Assembly (NCBI GenBank): GCA_025357875.1
Contig: JANYLK010000226.1
Span: forward strand, 1-35,298
Direction: 5' to 3'
DNA from: Granulicella sp.
Lineage (GTDB): Bacteria > Acidobacteriota > Terriglobia > Terriglobales > Acidobacteriaceae
DNA: 35,298 nucleotides
Part shown: piece after piece, positions 24,504 to 33,117 of the stretch
Layout: the number at the start of each line of letters is the position of its first letter
Position numbering within the stretch: the stretch's first letter is position 1
The notes under the pieces: model-generated
The model's database searches: none
What the model saw: the letters and a program-made list of their open reading frames with translations, nothing else
What the model was told of the DNA's origin: nothing
Position numbers and translations under genes: made by a program

Positions 24504-25091
24504 CTACTTCTTTTCCAGGTCATCCATGAGTAGGCGGGCCTTGGTCGCGAGATTTTGGGCGCCCTGTGCGTCGCCGGAGTTGAGAGCTTGCTGCGCCTGA
24601 TCAAGGAAGTGGCGAACCTGCCTGATCTGCTTCTTCTCAGATTCAGCAGTCTTCGCCGGAAGTGCCGCTATGCGTTTCAAGATGGACGCGATCGTATCCT
24701 GCGCCTGAGATTGGCTTTGCGGAGTGGGATCTCCGCCAGTTGACAGTGTTCCAATGGCGAGCGCGGCCGGCGCTTCGGCAATCTGAACTGGAGATTGGAT
24801 CTCCTCTTTTGGAGTGGGGTTGGGCCGCTTTCTGGGCGGCGGTGCCGGCAAGGGGGCAGCAAGAGGAGGTAACTCTGGTTCAGGCACGGTAGCAATTGTT
24901 GGCGAAGGCTCGGGAGTAGGTGGCACTTCGAGTGGTACCGGAGCGTGAGCGCCCGTGGGAATCACAAAGGTCGGCGGCTTATGACGGCATCCAGCGATGC
25001 CCGCAATCAAAATGAGAGTAAGGATTGGCAGGCGTCTAGCGCGAGCCAGATGGTCGGCCAGACGGTAGGCGAAATGGAACTGCTCGATCAA
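24504..25091 (-). CDS. Proline-rich lipoprotein, unknown function
   Basis: The 195-residue protein has an N-terminal hydrophobic stretch ending in a lipobox-like ILIAGIAGC (Cys about residue 35), suggesting a lipid-anchored envelope protein. A Pro/Glu-rich region follows (about 40-120), then a charged, Gln/Ala-rich helical C terminus (QARHFLDQAQQAL-like heptads, about 135-195) that could form a coiled coil. I recognise no domain family. Its TTG start overlaps the TGA stop of the histidine kinase gene (TTGA), and GGAAAGGAAA precedes it, so it is probably translationally coupled to the kinase. It may be a sensor accessory or an output of that two-component system; this rests on position only. 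Confidence 0.75.
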   Translation of the reverse strand: MIEQFHFAYRLADHLARARRLPILTLILIAGIAGCRHKPPTFVIPTGAHAPVPLEVPPTPEPSPTIATVPEPELPPLAAPLPAPPPRKRPNPTPKEEIQSPVQIAEAPAALAIGTLSTGGDPTPQSQSQAQDTIASILKRIAALPAKTAESEKKQIRQVRHFLDQAQQALNSGDAQGAQNLATKARLLMDDLEKK

Positions 25092-27187
25092 ACGATTTCC
25101 TTTCCTTCTATGTTAGAGGCGATGTAGCTTCGCGCGGCATCGGAGTTCGGATCCATACCATTACTCAGTTCCGACGGCTGCTTCCGGATCTCGCTTCCAG
25201 CACCGTTGGATACGGGAATGTGAAGAGTAAAGGCCGTTCCGCGATCCGGCGCCGCCGGGTCGGCGTTGGAACTAACATCCAATGCGCCTCCGTGTAACTG
25301 GAGGATACGGTACGTCATGGCAAGGCCGATGCCGCTGCCGCGGGGCTTGGTGGTGAAGTACAGATCGAAGATGCGCGGAAGTAGCGCAGCGGGAATCCCA
25401 ATCCCGTTATCCGCGATGGAGACGATGGCGAGACGGTGGTCGCGGCGGACGCTGACACGAATGAGGCCTCCCGACGGCATGGCCTGCATTGCATTGAGGA
25501 GCAGGTTCAGGAAACCTTGACGCATAAGTTCCCCATCCACTCGCACTGGAACGATCAGCGGCGGGAATTCGCATTCAATGCGAACACCATGTTCCTTGAG
25601 TTCCCCCCCGGCAAGCTCCAGCGTCTGCTCCACAATCCGGCGGAGGTCGTGTTCGCGGAGGTCGAGATTCATAGGCCGTGAAAAGTCAGCGAGGGTCTCG
25701 ACGACGCGGTCGAGTCGATGCATCTCGTCAGCGAGAATTTCGACGTGCTTCTGAGCGCTAGAGCGGTCGAACTCGGAGCTGGCCAGCTTTCCACGGAGAA
25801 GTTCGAGATGGACCACCATAGCATTGATAGGATTCTTGACCTCGTGACCGACGTTTGCGGTTAGTCGTCCGATGGCGGCAAGGCGGCGCGCTACCTCAAG
25901 CTCTTGCTCGAGTTCCAATGCGGAGCCAGTGTCGCGCAGAGTCAGGAGAATTCCCATCCCACGATGGGCACCATCGCCACTATCGCTCTGGATATCAGAT
26001 GAGTGTCCATCGCCAATGCGGTCGAAAGATATCTGCACCTGCCGGCCGTCTTCGAGCGTCACCGTCTCTGCTGAACTATGGGTCCCTCTCTCGAAAGCTG
26101 CAGCCACGGTGGCTCCTAGAATCGTCTTCGGTAGAAATATCTCATCGATCCGCATACCCACCATGTCATCGACAGCGGGAGCTCGCGGGCCACTGTCGTT
26201 GCGGTCGAGAAATTGAGCTGCCGCATCGGAGACCATCACGGCGCGCCCGTCTGGAGAGAACAGCAGGACACCATCGCGCAGTGTGTCGAGCATCTGGTCC
26301 AGGTTTGTTCGGAGGGCGGTGAAACCCTCTTCGCGGGTGCGCATCTCGCGGCCCAAACGATCAATGCTGAGATTGACACGGCCGATGGGGTCGGCACGGC
26401 TCGATGGCGCGTCCAGCAGCAGCGGAGTTTCTGCAAGCTCACTGTAGGTGTCGCCTCGAGTTAGTCGGAGGCGCTCCAATTGTTCGCCGATGGCTTGCAG
26501 CGGACGCAGCGCCAAGGTAGAGAGCAACGCGGCGATGGCCACGGAAGCAATGATGGCAAACAGCACAAACTCCAATGCGGCTCCGAGCCAGGGCTGATAG
26601 GCATTCGCGCCTACAAAACGCAGGAACGTCGATCGAACGCCAACGTGGACAACAAGGAATGGCATTCGGTTGCGATCGAGTGGCAACGCGATATCGAGCA
26701 CGCGCGGCCTGCCAAACACCTGGCGCATCTGGTATAAGACAGTGCCGTCGCGCATGCGGTCGAAGCTGTCGCGGAAGGCGGCGCGCTGATTGACCGCATC
26801 GGGATCGGTGGAGACGATGGTGAAGCCGTGCGCGTCGGTAACGCTGACATCCTCCACGGTCGGCGAGTAACGCACGATCCCATTCATCGCGCTCGCCAAA
26901 TCATCGTTGATGCGCAGGGCGTCAATGACTGCGGCGTGGAGTGCGGCATCGGCATCTGAATCAGCGACGTCGGGCGCGGAAGATTGCGAGGGTGGGTGGG
27001 CGCGCAATCCGGTTTCGACCGCCTGGCGCGTAGCCAGCAGAATCTCATGGGCAAGGACATCATTGGCGGCCGCTGTCTGGGTGACGCGCTGGCGTAGGAG
27101 TTCGCCGAGGAAGACCGCTGAGAGCACGAGCACAATGGCAAAGGTCAGACCGGTTGCCGTCAGCACGAGCTTGGTTCTGAGGCGCAT
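25088..27187 (-). CDS. PAS-domain sensor histidine kinase (NtrB/ZraS-like)
   Basis: This membrane sensor kinase, 699 residues from the ATG at 27187, passes phosphate to the NtrC-type regulator encoded just upstream. It has a first helix at about 7-26, an extracytoplasmic sensing domain (about 30-200, with YSPTVEDVSVTDAHGFTIVST resembling a cache/PAS-type fold), a second helix (about 203-225), a HAMP-like linker (LRPLQAIGEQLERL), a PAS domain (about 300-430), the dimerisation domain with phospho-acceptor H448 in ANVGHEVKNPINAM, and the ATPase domain (N box NLLLNAMQAMP, G1 DNGIGIP, G2 GSGIGLAMTYRI). The start follows the regulator's TAA by 4 bases, with GGAG 7 bases upstream. The signal is unknown. 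Confidence 0.93.
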   Translation of the reverse strand: MRLRTKLVLTATGLTFAIVLVLSAVFLGELLRQRVTQTAAANDVLAHEILLATRQAVETGLRAHPPSQSSAPDVADSDADAALHAAVIDALRINDDLASAMNGIVRYSPTVEDVSVTDAHGFTIVSTDPDAVNQRAAFRDSFDRMRDGTVLYQMRQVFGRPRVLDIALPLDRNRMPFLVVHVGVRSTFLRFVGANAYQPWLGAALEFVLFAIIASVAIAALLSTLALRPLQAIGEQLERLRLTRGDTYSELAETPLLLDAPSSRADPIGRVNLSIDRLGREMRTREEGFTALRTNLDQMLDTLRDGVLLFSPDGRAVMVSDAAAQFLDRNDSGPRAPAVDDMVGMRIDEIFLPKTILGATVAAAFERGTHSSAETVTLEDGRQVQISFDRIGDGHSSDIQSDSGDGAHRGMGILLTLRDTGSALELEQELEVARRLAAIGRLTANVGHEVKNPINAMVVHLELLRGKLASSEFDRSSAQKHVEILADEMHRLDRVVETLADFSRPMNLDLREHDLRRIVEQTLELAGGELKEHGVRIECEFPPLIVPVRVDGELMRQGFLNLLLNAMQAMPSGGLIRVSVRRDHRLAIVSIADNGIGIPAALLPRIFDLYFTTKPRGSGIGLAMTYRILQLHGGALDVSSNADPAAPDRGTAFTLHIPVSNGAGSEIRKQPSELSNGMDPNSDAARSYIASNIEGKEIV

Positions 27188-27191
27188 GGGC

Positions 27192-28670
27192 TTACTCCGC
27201 CGCAACGATGGGCATATCGATAGCGGAAGGCGAAGCACTCGAGGCGGCTGCGCTCGAATATTCCTTCAACTTGTTCTGCAACGTCTTTGTGGTGATTCCA
27301 AGTATTTCGGCGGCACGGGTTTTGTTGTTGTGCGTGGACAGTAGCGTCTTCAAAATGAGTTGCCGTTCGGCCTCGTCGACCGTGGTGCCAACGTCGACGT
27401 GGATGGTGCGTTCGTCGTCTCGCGCAGGTATCGGCGATGCTGCGCTAAATTCGGACGGAGGTGCGAAGCGAGTGGCATACCCCGGCTCACCAAAATGTGG
27501 CGGCAGGTGCTCAACCTGGATAAGGCCCGCCCCAGCGAGAATGGTGGCACGTTCGATCGTGTTGCGCAGTTCACGCGCATTGCCGGGCCAATCGTATGCG
27601 AGCAATCGGTCAAGCAGAGCGGGTGCCATACCGGTTATGGAACAGCCATGACGCTGGTTCATGTCCTCGATCATCTTCGCAGCGATGGCGGGAATATCCG
27701 AGGCATGATCACGGAGAGGCGGCATTTGAATGTTAAAGACGTTGAGTCGATAAAACAGATCGCCGCGTAGTTGACCGCTTGCGACGGCCTGCTGCGGATC
27801 CTTATTGGTGGCTGCGACCACGCGAACATCAACCGGTGTTTCAGCTTTGCTTCCAAGACGGCGGAGTTTGCGATCTTCGAGGACGCGCAGCAGCTTGGCC
27901 TGGGTGGCGGCAGGCATCTCGCCGATTTCGTCGAGCAAGAGCGTGCCTTCTTCGGCTAGTTCAAAGCAGCCTGCGCGCCGCTCGACCGCACCGGTGAATG
28001 CACCTCTTTCATGGCCGAAGATTTCGCTCTCGATAAGCGTCTCGGGGATAGCAGCGCAGTTGACGGCGACGAAGGGCTTCAGACGGCGCGAGCTCAGGTC
28101 GTGAAGCGCGCGGGCGACGAGTTCCTTACCTGTGCCGCTTTCGCCGGTGACCAGGACAGAAACATTGGATGGCGCGACCCGCTCAATCATCTGAAAGATT
28201 GCCTTCATCTGCGGGGACGATCCGACCAGAGAACCAAGCATGCCTGCGTCACGGGACTGCCGCCGCACTTCTTCGAGCTCTACATTTGTGTCTGCTTCCC
28301 GTTGGCGGTTGGCGTTTTGCAGGACGGTGCGGAGACGCGCGGGGTCGACGGGCTTTGGAATGTAATCGTAAGCGCCCATGCGCATCGAATCGACCGCAGA
28401 CTCAATCGAGCCCTGCGCGGTAAGCATGACGACGACCACACGTTGAGGCAGTTCCTTGATGCGGCTCAACAGTTCCATGCCGTCCATACGCGGCATCTTC
28501 AGGTCGGTGACTACGATGCCGGGCGACCATTGACGAACCCGTTCAAGGCCTTCGACGCCATCCGCCGCGCTGTCGGTGCGGAAGCCCCAGGACGCGATCA
28601 GTTCCGTAAGCCCGTTACGCGCGTGAGCTTCATCCTCTACGATCAATACTTTTTCAGTCACTTTCACCAT
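27192..28670 (-). CDS. Sigma-54-dependent response regulator (NtrC family)
   Basis: This transcription activator (about 492 residues) has three domains. The receiver has phospho-acceptor D56 in GIVVTDLKMPRMDG and the conserved Lys in YIPKPVDP. The AAA+ domain has Walker A GESGTGKE (about 176), the sigma-54-contacting loop GAFTGA (about 223-228), and Walker B LLLDEIGEMP. The C-terminal Fis-type helix-turn-helix has TRAAEILGITTKTLQNKLKEY. It would activate sigma-54 RNA polymerase promoters when phosphorylated by the downstream kinase. I chose the ATG at 28670; a GTG at 28661 has slightly better spacing from AGGG. It leads a three-gene operon with almost no gaps. Its target promoters are not identified here. 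Confidence 0.95.
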   Translation of the reverse strand: MVKVTEKVLIVEDEAHARNGLTELIASWGFRTDSAADGVEGLERVRQWSPGIVVTDLKMPRMDGMELLSRIKELPQRVVVVMLTAQGSIESAVDSMRMGAYDYIPKPVDPARLRTVLQNANRQREADTNVELEEVRRQSRDAGMLGSLVGSSPQMKAIFQMIERVAPSNVSVLVTGESGTGKELVARALHDLSSRRLKPFVAVNCAAIPETLIESEIFGHERGAFTGAVERRAGCFELAEEGTLLLDEIGEMPAATQAKLLRVLEDRKLRRLGSKAETPVDVRVVAATNKDPQQAVASGQLRGDLFYRLNVFNIQMPPLRDHASDIPAIAAKMIEDMNQRHGCSITGMAPALLDRLLAYDWPGNARELRNTIERATILAGAGLIQVEHLPPHFGEPGYATRFAPPSEFSAASPIPARDDERTIHVDVGTTVDEAERQLILKTLLSTHNNKTRAAEILGITTKTLQNKLKEYSSAAASSASPSAIDMPIVAAE

Positions 28671-28808
28671 CCCTATCGCATCTACCAGTATCAAGTCTGA
28701 GATGTTTCAGAGGCAAGCTGGGCCGGTAGTAATTTGGATGCAATCTGGCTGCAAATCGCACACTCACATCATCTTCCGAAATCTGAATTGAAACGATATA
28801 TTAGCGAT

Positions 28809-29174
28809 ATGTCTGAGTTGACCACCGAAATTTTAGAGCCAGAGCTAACTCCGCAAGCCTTTGCGCAAATGTGTGCACAAAGCGCGAAGAATGCGGCGTC
28901 GGATCGCCCAATCTTACTGGACGTGCGTGAGCCATGGGAATTCGAGACCGCCAGACTGCCCGATTCTGTGCTGATGCCGATGGGGGATGTGACTTCGCGT
29001 GCACATGCCGAACTCGATCCGGACGCGCACGTCGTGGTGCTTTGCCATCATGGGCAGAGATCGCTTTCGGTGGCGATGTGGCTACGCGGGCAGGGATTCG
29101 AACGTGCGCAGTCGCTGGCCGGAGGCATCGACGGCTGGTCGCGGGTGATCGATCCCACCGTACCGCGGTACTGA
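28809..29174 (+). CDS. Rhodanese-like sulfurtransferase domain protein
   Basis: The small single-domain protein (121 residues from the ATG at 28809) has the rhodanese fold, which carries sulfane sulfur on a Cys. The active-site loop is CHHGQRS (C79), matching the CxxGxR pattern of GlpE/PspE-type enzymes. LLDVREPWEFETARLPDS and SLAGGIDGWSRVID are the other family hallmarks. A TTG at 28734 would add 25 residues, but they look noncoding. It is divergent from the sigma-54 regulator operon, sharing a 138-base gap. It has no signal peptide, so it is cytoplasmic. Its donor and acceptor are unknown. Confidence 0.88.
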   Translation: MSELTTEILEPELTPQAFAQMCAQSAKNAASDRPILLDVREPWEFETARLPDSVLMPMGDVTSRAHAELDPDAHVVVLCHHGQRSLSVAMWLRGQGFERAQSLAGGIDGWSRVIDPTVPRY

Positions 29175-29181
29175 GGATGAC

Positions 29182-30150
29182 TCAGCGCGCCCGGGGATGG
29201 GTTTCGTCGTAAACCCGCTGGACCTGCTTGGCGGTGAGTTGGGTGTAGCGCTGCGTGGTGGATAGGCGTTCGTGGCCGAGCATCTCCTGAATCGCGCGCA
29301 GGTCAGCACCCTCTTCCAGCATGTGGGTGCCAAAGGCGTGGCGCAGCGTGTGCGGGTGGACATCCGAAGCGAGGCCGCGCGAGAGTGCAATCTGCTTGAC
29401 GATCCTGCCAACGCTACGCGTGGTCAGGCGGATTGAGCCGCGTATTCGCAGGTTGGTAATCAGTGGGCCGTCGGCCACCAGAGCGCATTTGCCAGCGGCG
29501 CGCAATCTGGCCTCCCGCAGAGGCAGGTAGGCTCGCATGGCAAGAGCAGCCTCGTCACCAAGCGGCACGTAGCGCTGCTTGCGGCCTTTGCCTTTGACCA
29601 GGATCGCGTCATTCTTCCACTGGATGTCGGGAAGATCGATGCTGACCAGTTCGGAGTTTCGGATGCCACACCCGTAGAGTAACTCGAAGATCATGCGGTC
29701 CCGTTCGGGCCACGCCGCCGCGTCATTTTTCGTGGCGGCGCCGTCCAAGTCCTCCATAGAATTTAGTAGACCATTCACCTCTTCCATGCTGGGCACGCGG
29801 GGAAGATGTTGAGGCAGCTTCGGGGTACTCACCAATACGGCCGGGTTCTGCGCGATCTTGTGCTCCTTGGCGAGCCACCGGAACCACGAGCGGATGGCCG
29901 CAAGCGCTCGGGCTGCACTCGCTTTGGTAAGGTTACGCTCGTAGAGCAGGCCGAGGTATGCGCGGATGTGGAGGTGTTCTACGGCAGTAATCTTTGTCTC
30001 GGCAACAAGTGTCTCGCGCAGATAGGCAGCAAAGTTGAGCACCTCGCGCCGGTACGCGCGGACGGTGTGCGCGGAGGCGTTGCGCTCGTTCTGGATCATC
30101 ACAAGAAACTGCTCAGCGAGTGCTCCAATTTCAGTAACGTCGGGCTTCAT
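29182..30150 (-). CDS. xerC: Tyrosine recombinase XerC-like
   Basis: This site-specific recombinase (322 residues from the ATG at 30150) would work with its neighbour to resolve chromosome dimers at dif. The N-terminal SAM-like domain ([19 protein letters not shown]) is followed by the catalytic domain with all active residues: R164 ([13 protein letters not shown]), K191 ([10 protein letters not shown]), H267 and R270 ([13 protein letters not shown]), H293 ([10 protein letters not shown]) and nucleophile Y302 (RYTQL). The tail [12 protein letters not shown] resembles XerC rather than XerD. Its ATG overlaps the stop of the xerD-like gene (ATGA), so translation is coupled. It is full length, unlike the integrase fragment at the left end. 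Confidence 0.88.
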   Translation of the reverse strand: MKPDVTEIGALAEQFLVMIQNERNASAHTVRAYRREVLNFAAYLRETLVAETKITAVEHLHIRAYLGLLYERNLTKASAARALAAIRSWFRWLAKEHKIAQNPAVLVSTPKLPQHLPRVPSMEEVNGLLNSMEDLDGAATKNDAAAWPERDRMIFELLYGCGIRNSELVSIDLPDIQWKNDAILVKGKGRKQRYVPLGDEAALAMRAYLPLREARLRAAGKCALVADGPLITNLRIRGSIRLTTRSVGRIVKQIALSRGLASDVHPHTLRHAFGTHMLEEGADLRAIQEMLGHERLSTTQRYTQLTAKQVQRVYDETHPRAR

Positions 30151-31202
30151 TCGAGCACCACAGTCGCGCTCTGTGCCCACGCGCTAGTTGCGGGTACTTG
30201 ATCGCTGATGCTAGTTGCCTGTCGTCGCTTTCCTCGCGGATGATGTTCGTGGTGGACACGCTTGAGATGTTCCATCGCGACGTGGGTGTAGACCTGGGTG
30301 GTGGCGATGTCGGCGTGGCCGAGCAGGCGCTGCACGCTGCGTAAGTCGGCGCCATGCTCCACCATGTGGGTGGCACAACTGTGGCGGAGCATGTGCGGGC
30401 TGGCCTTGCGTCCGTTTCCATCCGCGCCTGTAGAGGCGGCGCGGACCATCTCCCAGACCCATTGGCGAGTCAGCGCGCGACCTCGCACGCTGAGGAATAG
30501 CGCCCGCTGCAGACGACCGCGTGCCAGTGCGGGTCGACCTCGCTTGATGTACTCATCGAGCGCCTCTACTGCTCGGCGTCCAAGCGGGACGATCCGCTCC
30601 TTGTCGCCTTTGCCGCGGACCTGGGCGCGCGCCTGATCGAGATGTAAATCCTCTTCGCCTAGTGCGACGATCTCTCCAACGCGCAGGCCACCTGCGTAGA
30701 GCAGTTCCAGGATTGCGTGGTCGCGGAGCGCAAGCGCGGCGGCTTCCCGAGAGCCGGCATCGTCCGGATTGCGTGCGGCGGCGGCAGCGCGGTCGAGCAT
30801 CTTGGAGACTTCGATTTCGGCAAGCGACTTCGGCAGCACCTTCCAACTTGCCGGCGTTTCGATGGTAACGGTCGGATCGTGCGAGATGCGCTTGTCAAGC
30901 AAGAGCCAGCGGAAGAAGCCGCGAAAACAACTTAGCTTGCGCGCGATAGATCGAGCATCGACGAGATTACCGCGAAGATGAGCCATGAAACCGCTGACGT
31001 CTGATTCGACGGCTGTCACCAGCAGCGTGCCGCGTACTTCCAACTGCTCGGCAAACTGCTCCAGATCGCTGGCGTAGGCTTCGCAGGTTGCGGGGCGCAT
31101 CCCTTTTTCAACGCGCAGAAAGGCGAGATACTCACGTACTGTCCGGGCGTTTCCTGGAAGCTGTGACGGTGCTGATTTCTGGGCCTCGGTACTTGCGCGC
31201 AT
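30147..31202 (-). CDS. xerD: Tyrosine recombinase XerD-like
   Basis: This is the partner of the adjacent XerC-like protein, 351 residues. It has the N-terminal core-binding domain ([26 protein letters not shown]) and the catalytic residues R174 ([12 protein letters not shown]), K201 ([10 protein letters not shown]), H270 and R273 ([11 protein letters not shown]), H296 ([10 protein letters not shown]) and Y305 (VYTHVAM). The C terminus [14 protein letters not shown] matches the XerD tail. It is slightly longer than the usual ~300 residues because of an N-terminal Ser/Gln-rich lead and a loop near 140-160. The ATG at 31202 has GGAG close upstream. It is divergent from the zinc-finger gene by 112 bases. 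The XerD label rests on the tail motif. Confidence 0.88.
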   Translation of the reverse strand: MRASTEAQKSAPSQLPGNARTVREYLAFLRVEKGMRPATCEAYASDLEQFAEQLEVRGTLLVTAVESDVSGFMAHLRGNLVDARSIARKLSCFRGFFRWLLLDKRISHDPTVTIETPASWKVLPKSLAEIEVSKMLDRAAAAARNPDDAGSREAAALALRDHAILELLYAGGLRVGEIVALGEEDLHLDQARAQVRGKGDKERIVPLGRRAVEALDEYIKRGRPALARGRLQRALFLSVRGRALTRQWVWEMVRAASTGADGNGRKASPHMLRHSCATHMVEHGADLRSVQRLLGHADIATTQVYTHVAMEHLKRVHHEHHPRGKRRQATSISDQVPATSAWAQSATVVLE

Positions 31203-31314
31203 AGCTCCATTATCGGCGCGCGAGCGATGGCGGATGGCCGCATCGCGTGGGCCGCATCTATCTCGCCAGCATCGGATTTGGTAGCATCCGGTCAGGCAAC
31301 ATGCGAGGTGACCT

Positions 31315-31572
31315 ATGGCGCTCTGCGAACATCTTCTTCATAGTAAATACGTAGCTCCGAAGGTGCATGACTGCGCGGAGTGCGTGGCACTGGGCGATCG
31401 GTGGGTGCATCTGCGCACGTGTCTTGAGTGCGGCCACGTTGGGTGCTGCGACTCGTCCAAGAACCTCCATGCTACCAAGCATTTCCACACAACCCAGCAT
31501 CCGGTGATTGCCTCCGCAGAGCCGCGGGAGCGATGGCTCTGGTGCTACGTCCATGAACAGATGGCGGAATAG
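31315..31572 (+). CDS. Stand-alone UBP-type zinc finger protein
   Basis: This 85-residue protein is almost entirely a ZnF-UBP domain, best known from eukaryotic deubiquitinases and HDAC6, where it binds the C-terminal tail of ubiquitin. The zinc ligands are visible: CAEC, CLECGHVGCCDSSKN, then HATKH, HTTQH and the closing WLWCYVHEQ. Bacterial stand-alone copies of this domain exist and have no settled function. The ribosome site GAGGTGA sits just upstream of the ATG. It is divergent from the xer pair and converges on the VWA gene, 36 bases away. A ubiquitin-related role in bacteria should not be assumed. Confidence 0.88.
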   Translation: MALCEHLLHSKYVAPKVHDCAECVALGDRWVHLRTCLECGHVGCCDSSKNLHATKHFHTTQHPVIASAEPRERWLWCYVHEQMAE

Positions 31573-31608
31573 CATTCGCAATGGCAAGCACCTTCTCTCT
31601 TCTCACAA

Positions 31609-32787
31609 CTACTCGACTGGCAGCTTGGCCTTGTATCCGTCGCGGGCAATGACCGAGTATTTCAGCGGCTTGCCCTTTTCGTCCTGCATCTGCAGTGGGT
31701 GACCTTCGTTGTCGATCAGGACGACTTTGATCTTGCGATAGGTGCCGTCGTTCGCAGGGTTGGTGGGGCGGTAAGTAAGCAGGTACTGGTTGCGGATGGA
31801 GTTGTTGATCTGGGCAAAGTCATCGGGCATTTCGCCCTGGAAGATGGGCGAGAAGCTGAGGCCTCCGGTCATTGCTGCGAAGGTTCTGAGTTGGTTTTGG
31901 GCCTGCAGGTAGTCGAGTTCGCGAATCCCGCCGCCTCCAAATTGGTTGAGCATCGCGCCGGTGCCGATGGTGAAGATGGTGACGTTGGGCGTGGCCCTAA
32001 TCTTGGCGAGCATCTTGTCGAGGGTAAGTTTGGAGAAGGTGTCGCGGCCGGTTCCAATGAGGATGATGTACTTTCGGCCTTCGATGCGGCTGGTGCGGTC
32101 GAGCGTCTCGTAGAGTGCGTCGAACATGTCGGTGTCGGAAAAGCCCGGGATGGTGAGCGAGTTAATACTCTGCGCAATGACCTGCTTGTTGTTGGTGAAG
32201 TCAGAGAGTATGTGGGTTTGGAGGTCGTAGGTCATGACCGCGACGTAGTCGTCTGGTCGCAGCGAGTTAAAGAAACTGATCGAGGCATTGCGCATGTCGT
32301 TGATGACATACCAGGAGTTGGCGGCGAACTCGAGCAGCATGACCGCGGTGATTGGGGTCTGAGCGATGCGGACAGTGTCGACCTTCTGCTCGACGCCATC
32401 TTCCAGAACCAGGAAGTTTCCACTCTTAAGGCCGGGGACGAACTGGTGAGTCTTGTCGAGGATCACGCTGACATCGAGATTGACGAGCGGCACGTCAACC
32501 CGGATGGAGAAGGTAGCACCATTGGGATTCTTGACTTTTGGCTGTTCGGGGGCGGGAGGTGGAGGCGGCTCGTCAGACTGCTTCTTTCTGGGAATAACGA
32601 TGGGTCCGTTGTCGACTGTTGGGCCACCGGAATCAGGAGTCTGGGTGGCGGGTGGCGTGGGCTTAGTCTGGGCCCTGGCGCAGTAGGAGGACGTGCTGAA
32701 GATGAGGACGGGCAGCAGCGCTACGGCCAATTTCTGCGTGGTGGAGTGTTTGACGGACGTGGATTGAATTGAAGTCTTAATCTTCAT
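31609..32787 (-). CDS. Secreted VWA protein, acidobacterial VWFA-related type
   Basis: The 392-residue protein (from the ATG at 32787) has a signal peptide (KLAVALLPVLIFSTSSYCARAQ) and a Pro/Gln-rich lead. Then comes the 'VWFA-related Acidobacterial domain' pattern (a family name I recall as TIGR03436): FSIRVDVPLVNLDVSVILDKTHQFVPGLKSGNFLVLEDGVEQKVDTV, then VMLLEFAANSW in place of the usual DxSxS metal site, and YIILIGTGRDTFSKLTLDKM. The C terminus ends in a strand-rich YRKIKVVLIDNEGHPLQMQDEKG segment. It is probably periplasmic or exported; the role is unknown. The MIDAS Ser/Asp residues appear altered, so metal binding is doubtful. The family is a good lineage pointer. Confidence 0.85.
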   Translation of the reverse strand: MKIKTSIQSTSVKHSTTQKLAVALLPVLIFSTSSYCARAQTKPTPPATQTPDSGGPTVDNGPIVIPRKKQSDEPPPPPAPEQPKVKNPNGATFSIRVDVPLVNLDVSVILDKTHQFVPGLKSGNFLVLEDGVEQKVDTVRIAQTPITAVMLLEFAANSWYVINDMRNASISFFNSLRPDDYVAVMTYDLQTHILSDFTNNKQVIAQSINSLTIPGFSDTDMFDALYETLDRTSRIEGRKYIILIGTGRDTFSKLTLDKMLAKIRATPNVTIFTIGTGAMLNQFGGGGIRELDYLQAQNQLRTFAAMTGGLSFSPIFQGEMPDDFAQINNSIRNQYLLTYRPTNPANDGTYRKIKVVLIDNEGHPLQMQDEKGKPLKYSVIARDGYKAKLPVE

Positions 32788-33117
32788 GAATATATTTCGG
32801 ACGTGCTGCCGGTTGGACTCTTCCTGGGCTGACAAGTGGGCATCGCATCGCTCGGACCTATTCTCAAAGCTGCTCAAGGTGGGTATCCCCCCCTCCCCCT
32901 ATATGCGCAAAATCTAATAAACAGGAGACTTACGCGGCGGTATATACCATTGGCATCTACCCGACACGCACACTTTCTATAGCCTTGTCACTACCTTCAT
33001 TATATCGGTCGTGTCAATAGGTTGACGGGGTTTAGAAGGTTCTGAGGCAGGCAGGCCGTGTGGAAGAGCTGAACTCAGCGCAAAAACCGCATTATCTGCG
33101 GTCAGCTAACGGTATGG
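32788..33117. other. 330-base intergenic region with possible VWA promoter
   Basis: The region separates the VWA gene from the tannase-family gene, both on the minus strand. It includes the tannase terminator (33082-33102). On the minus strand a TATAAT (33004-32999) lies just downstream of an inverted repeat GTCAA / TTGAC (33013-33026), a promoter-operator-like arrangement about 200 bases before the VWA start, but no good -35 box is present. A C-rich run occurs at 32886-32900. No gene is seen. Confidence 0.35.
33082..33102 (-). terminator. Rho-independent terminator after the tannase-family gene
   Basis: On the minus strand the stem ACCGCA / TGCGGT with a 5-base loop is followed by TTTTT. 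It begins 16 bases after the tannase-family stop at 33118, so it ends that single-gene transcript. Confidence 0.75.

Noticed and set aside
28740-28770. Sigma-54 promoter candidate in front of the rhodanese gene
   Set aside because: TGGC and GC elements occur, but the spacing between the GG and GC is one base short of the -24/-12 rule, so I do not call it.
29182-31202. Phage or integron integrases
   Set aside because: Both proteins are full length, carry Xer-type tails (VYDETHPRA and HHEHHPRG) and sit with housekeeping genes, so chromosomal XerC/XerD is the better reading.
31699-32772. Long plus-strand open frame (357 codons) opposite the VWA gene
   Set aside because: It is the antisense shadow of a well-supported secreted VWA protein, has no recognisable domain and is very rich in Gly, Val and Asp, as expected from reading G+C-rich DNA backwards.
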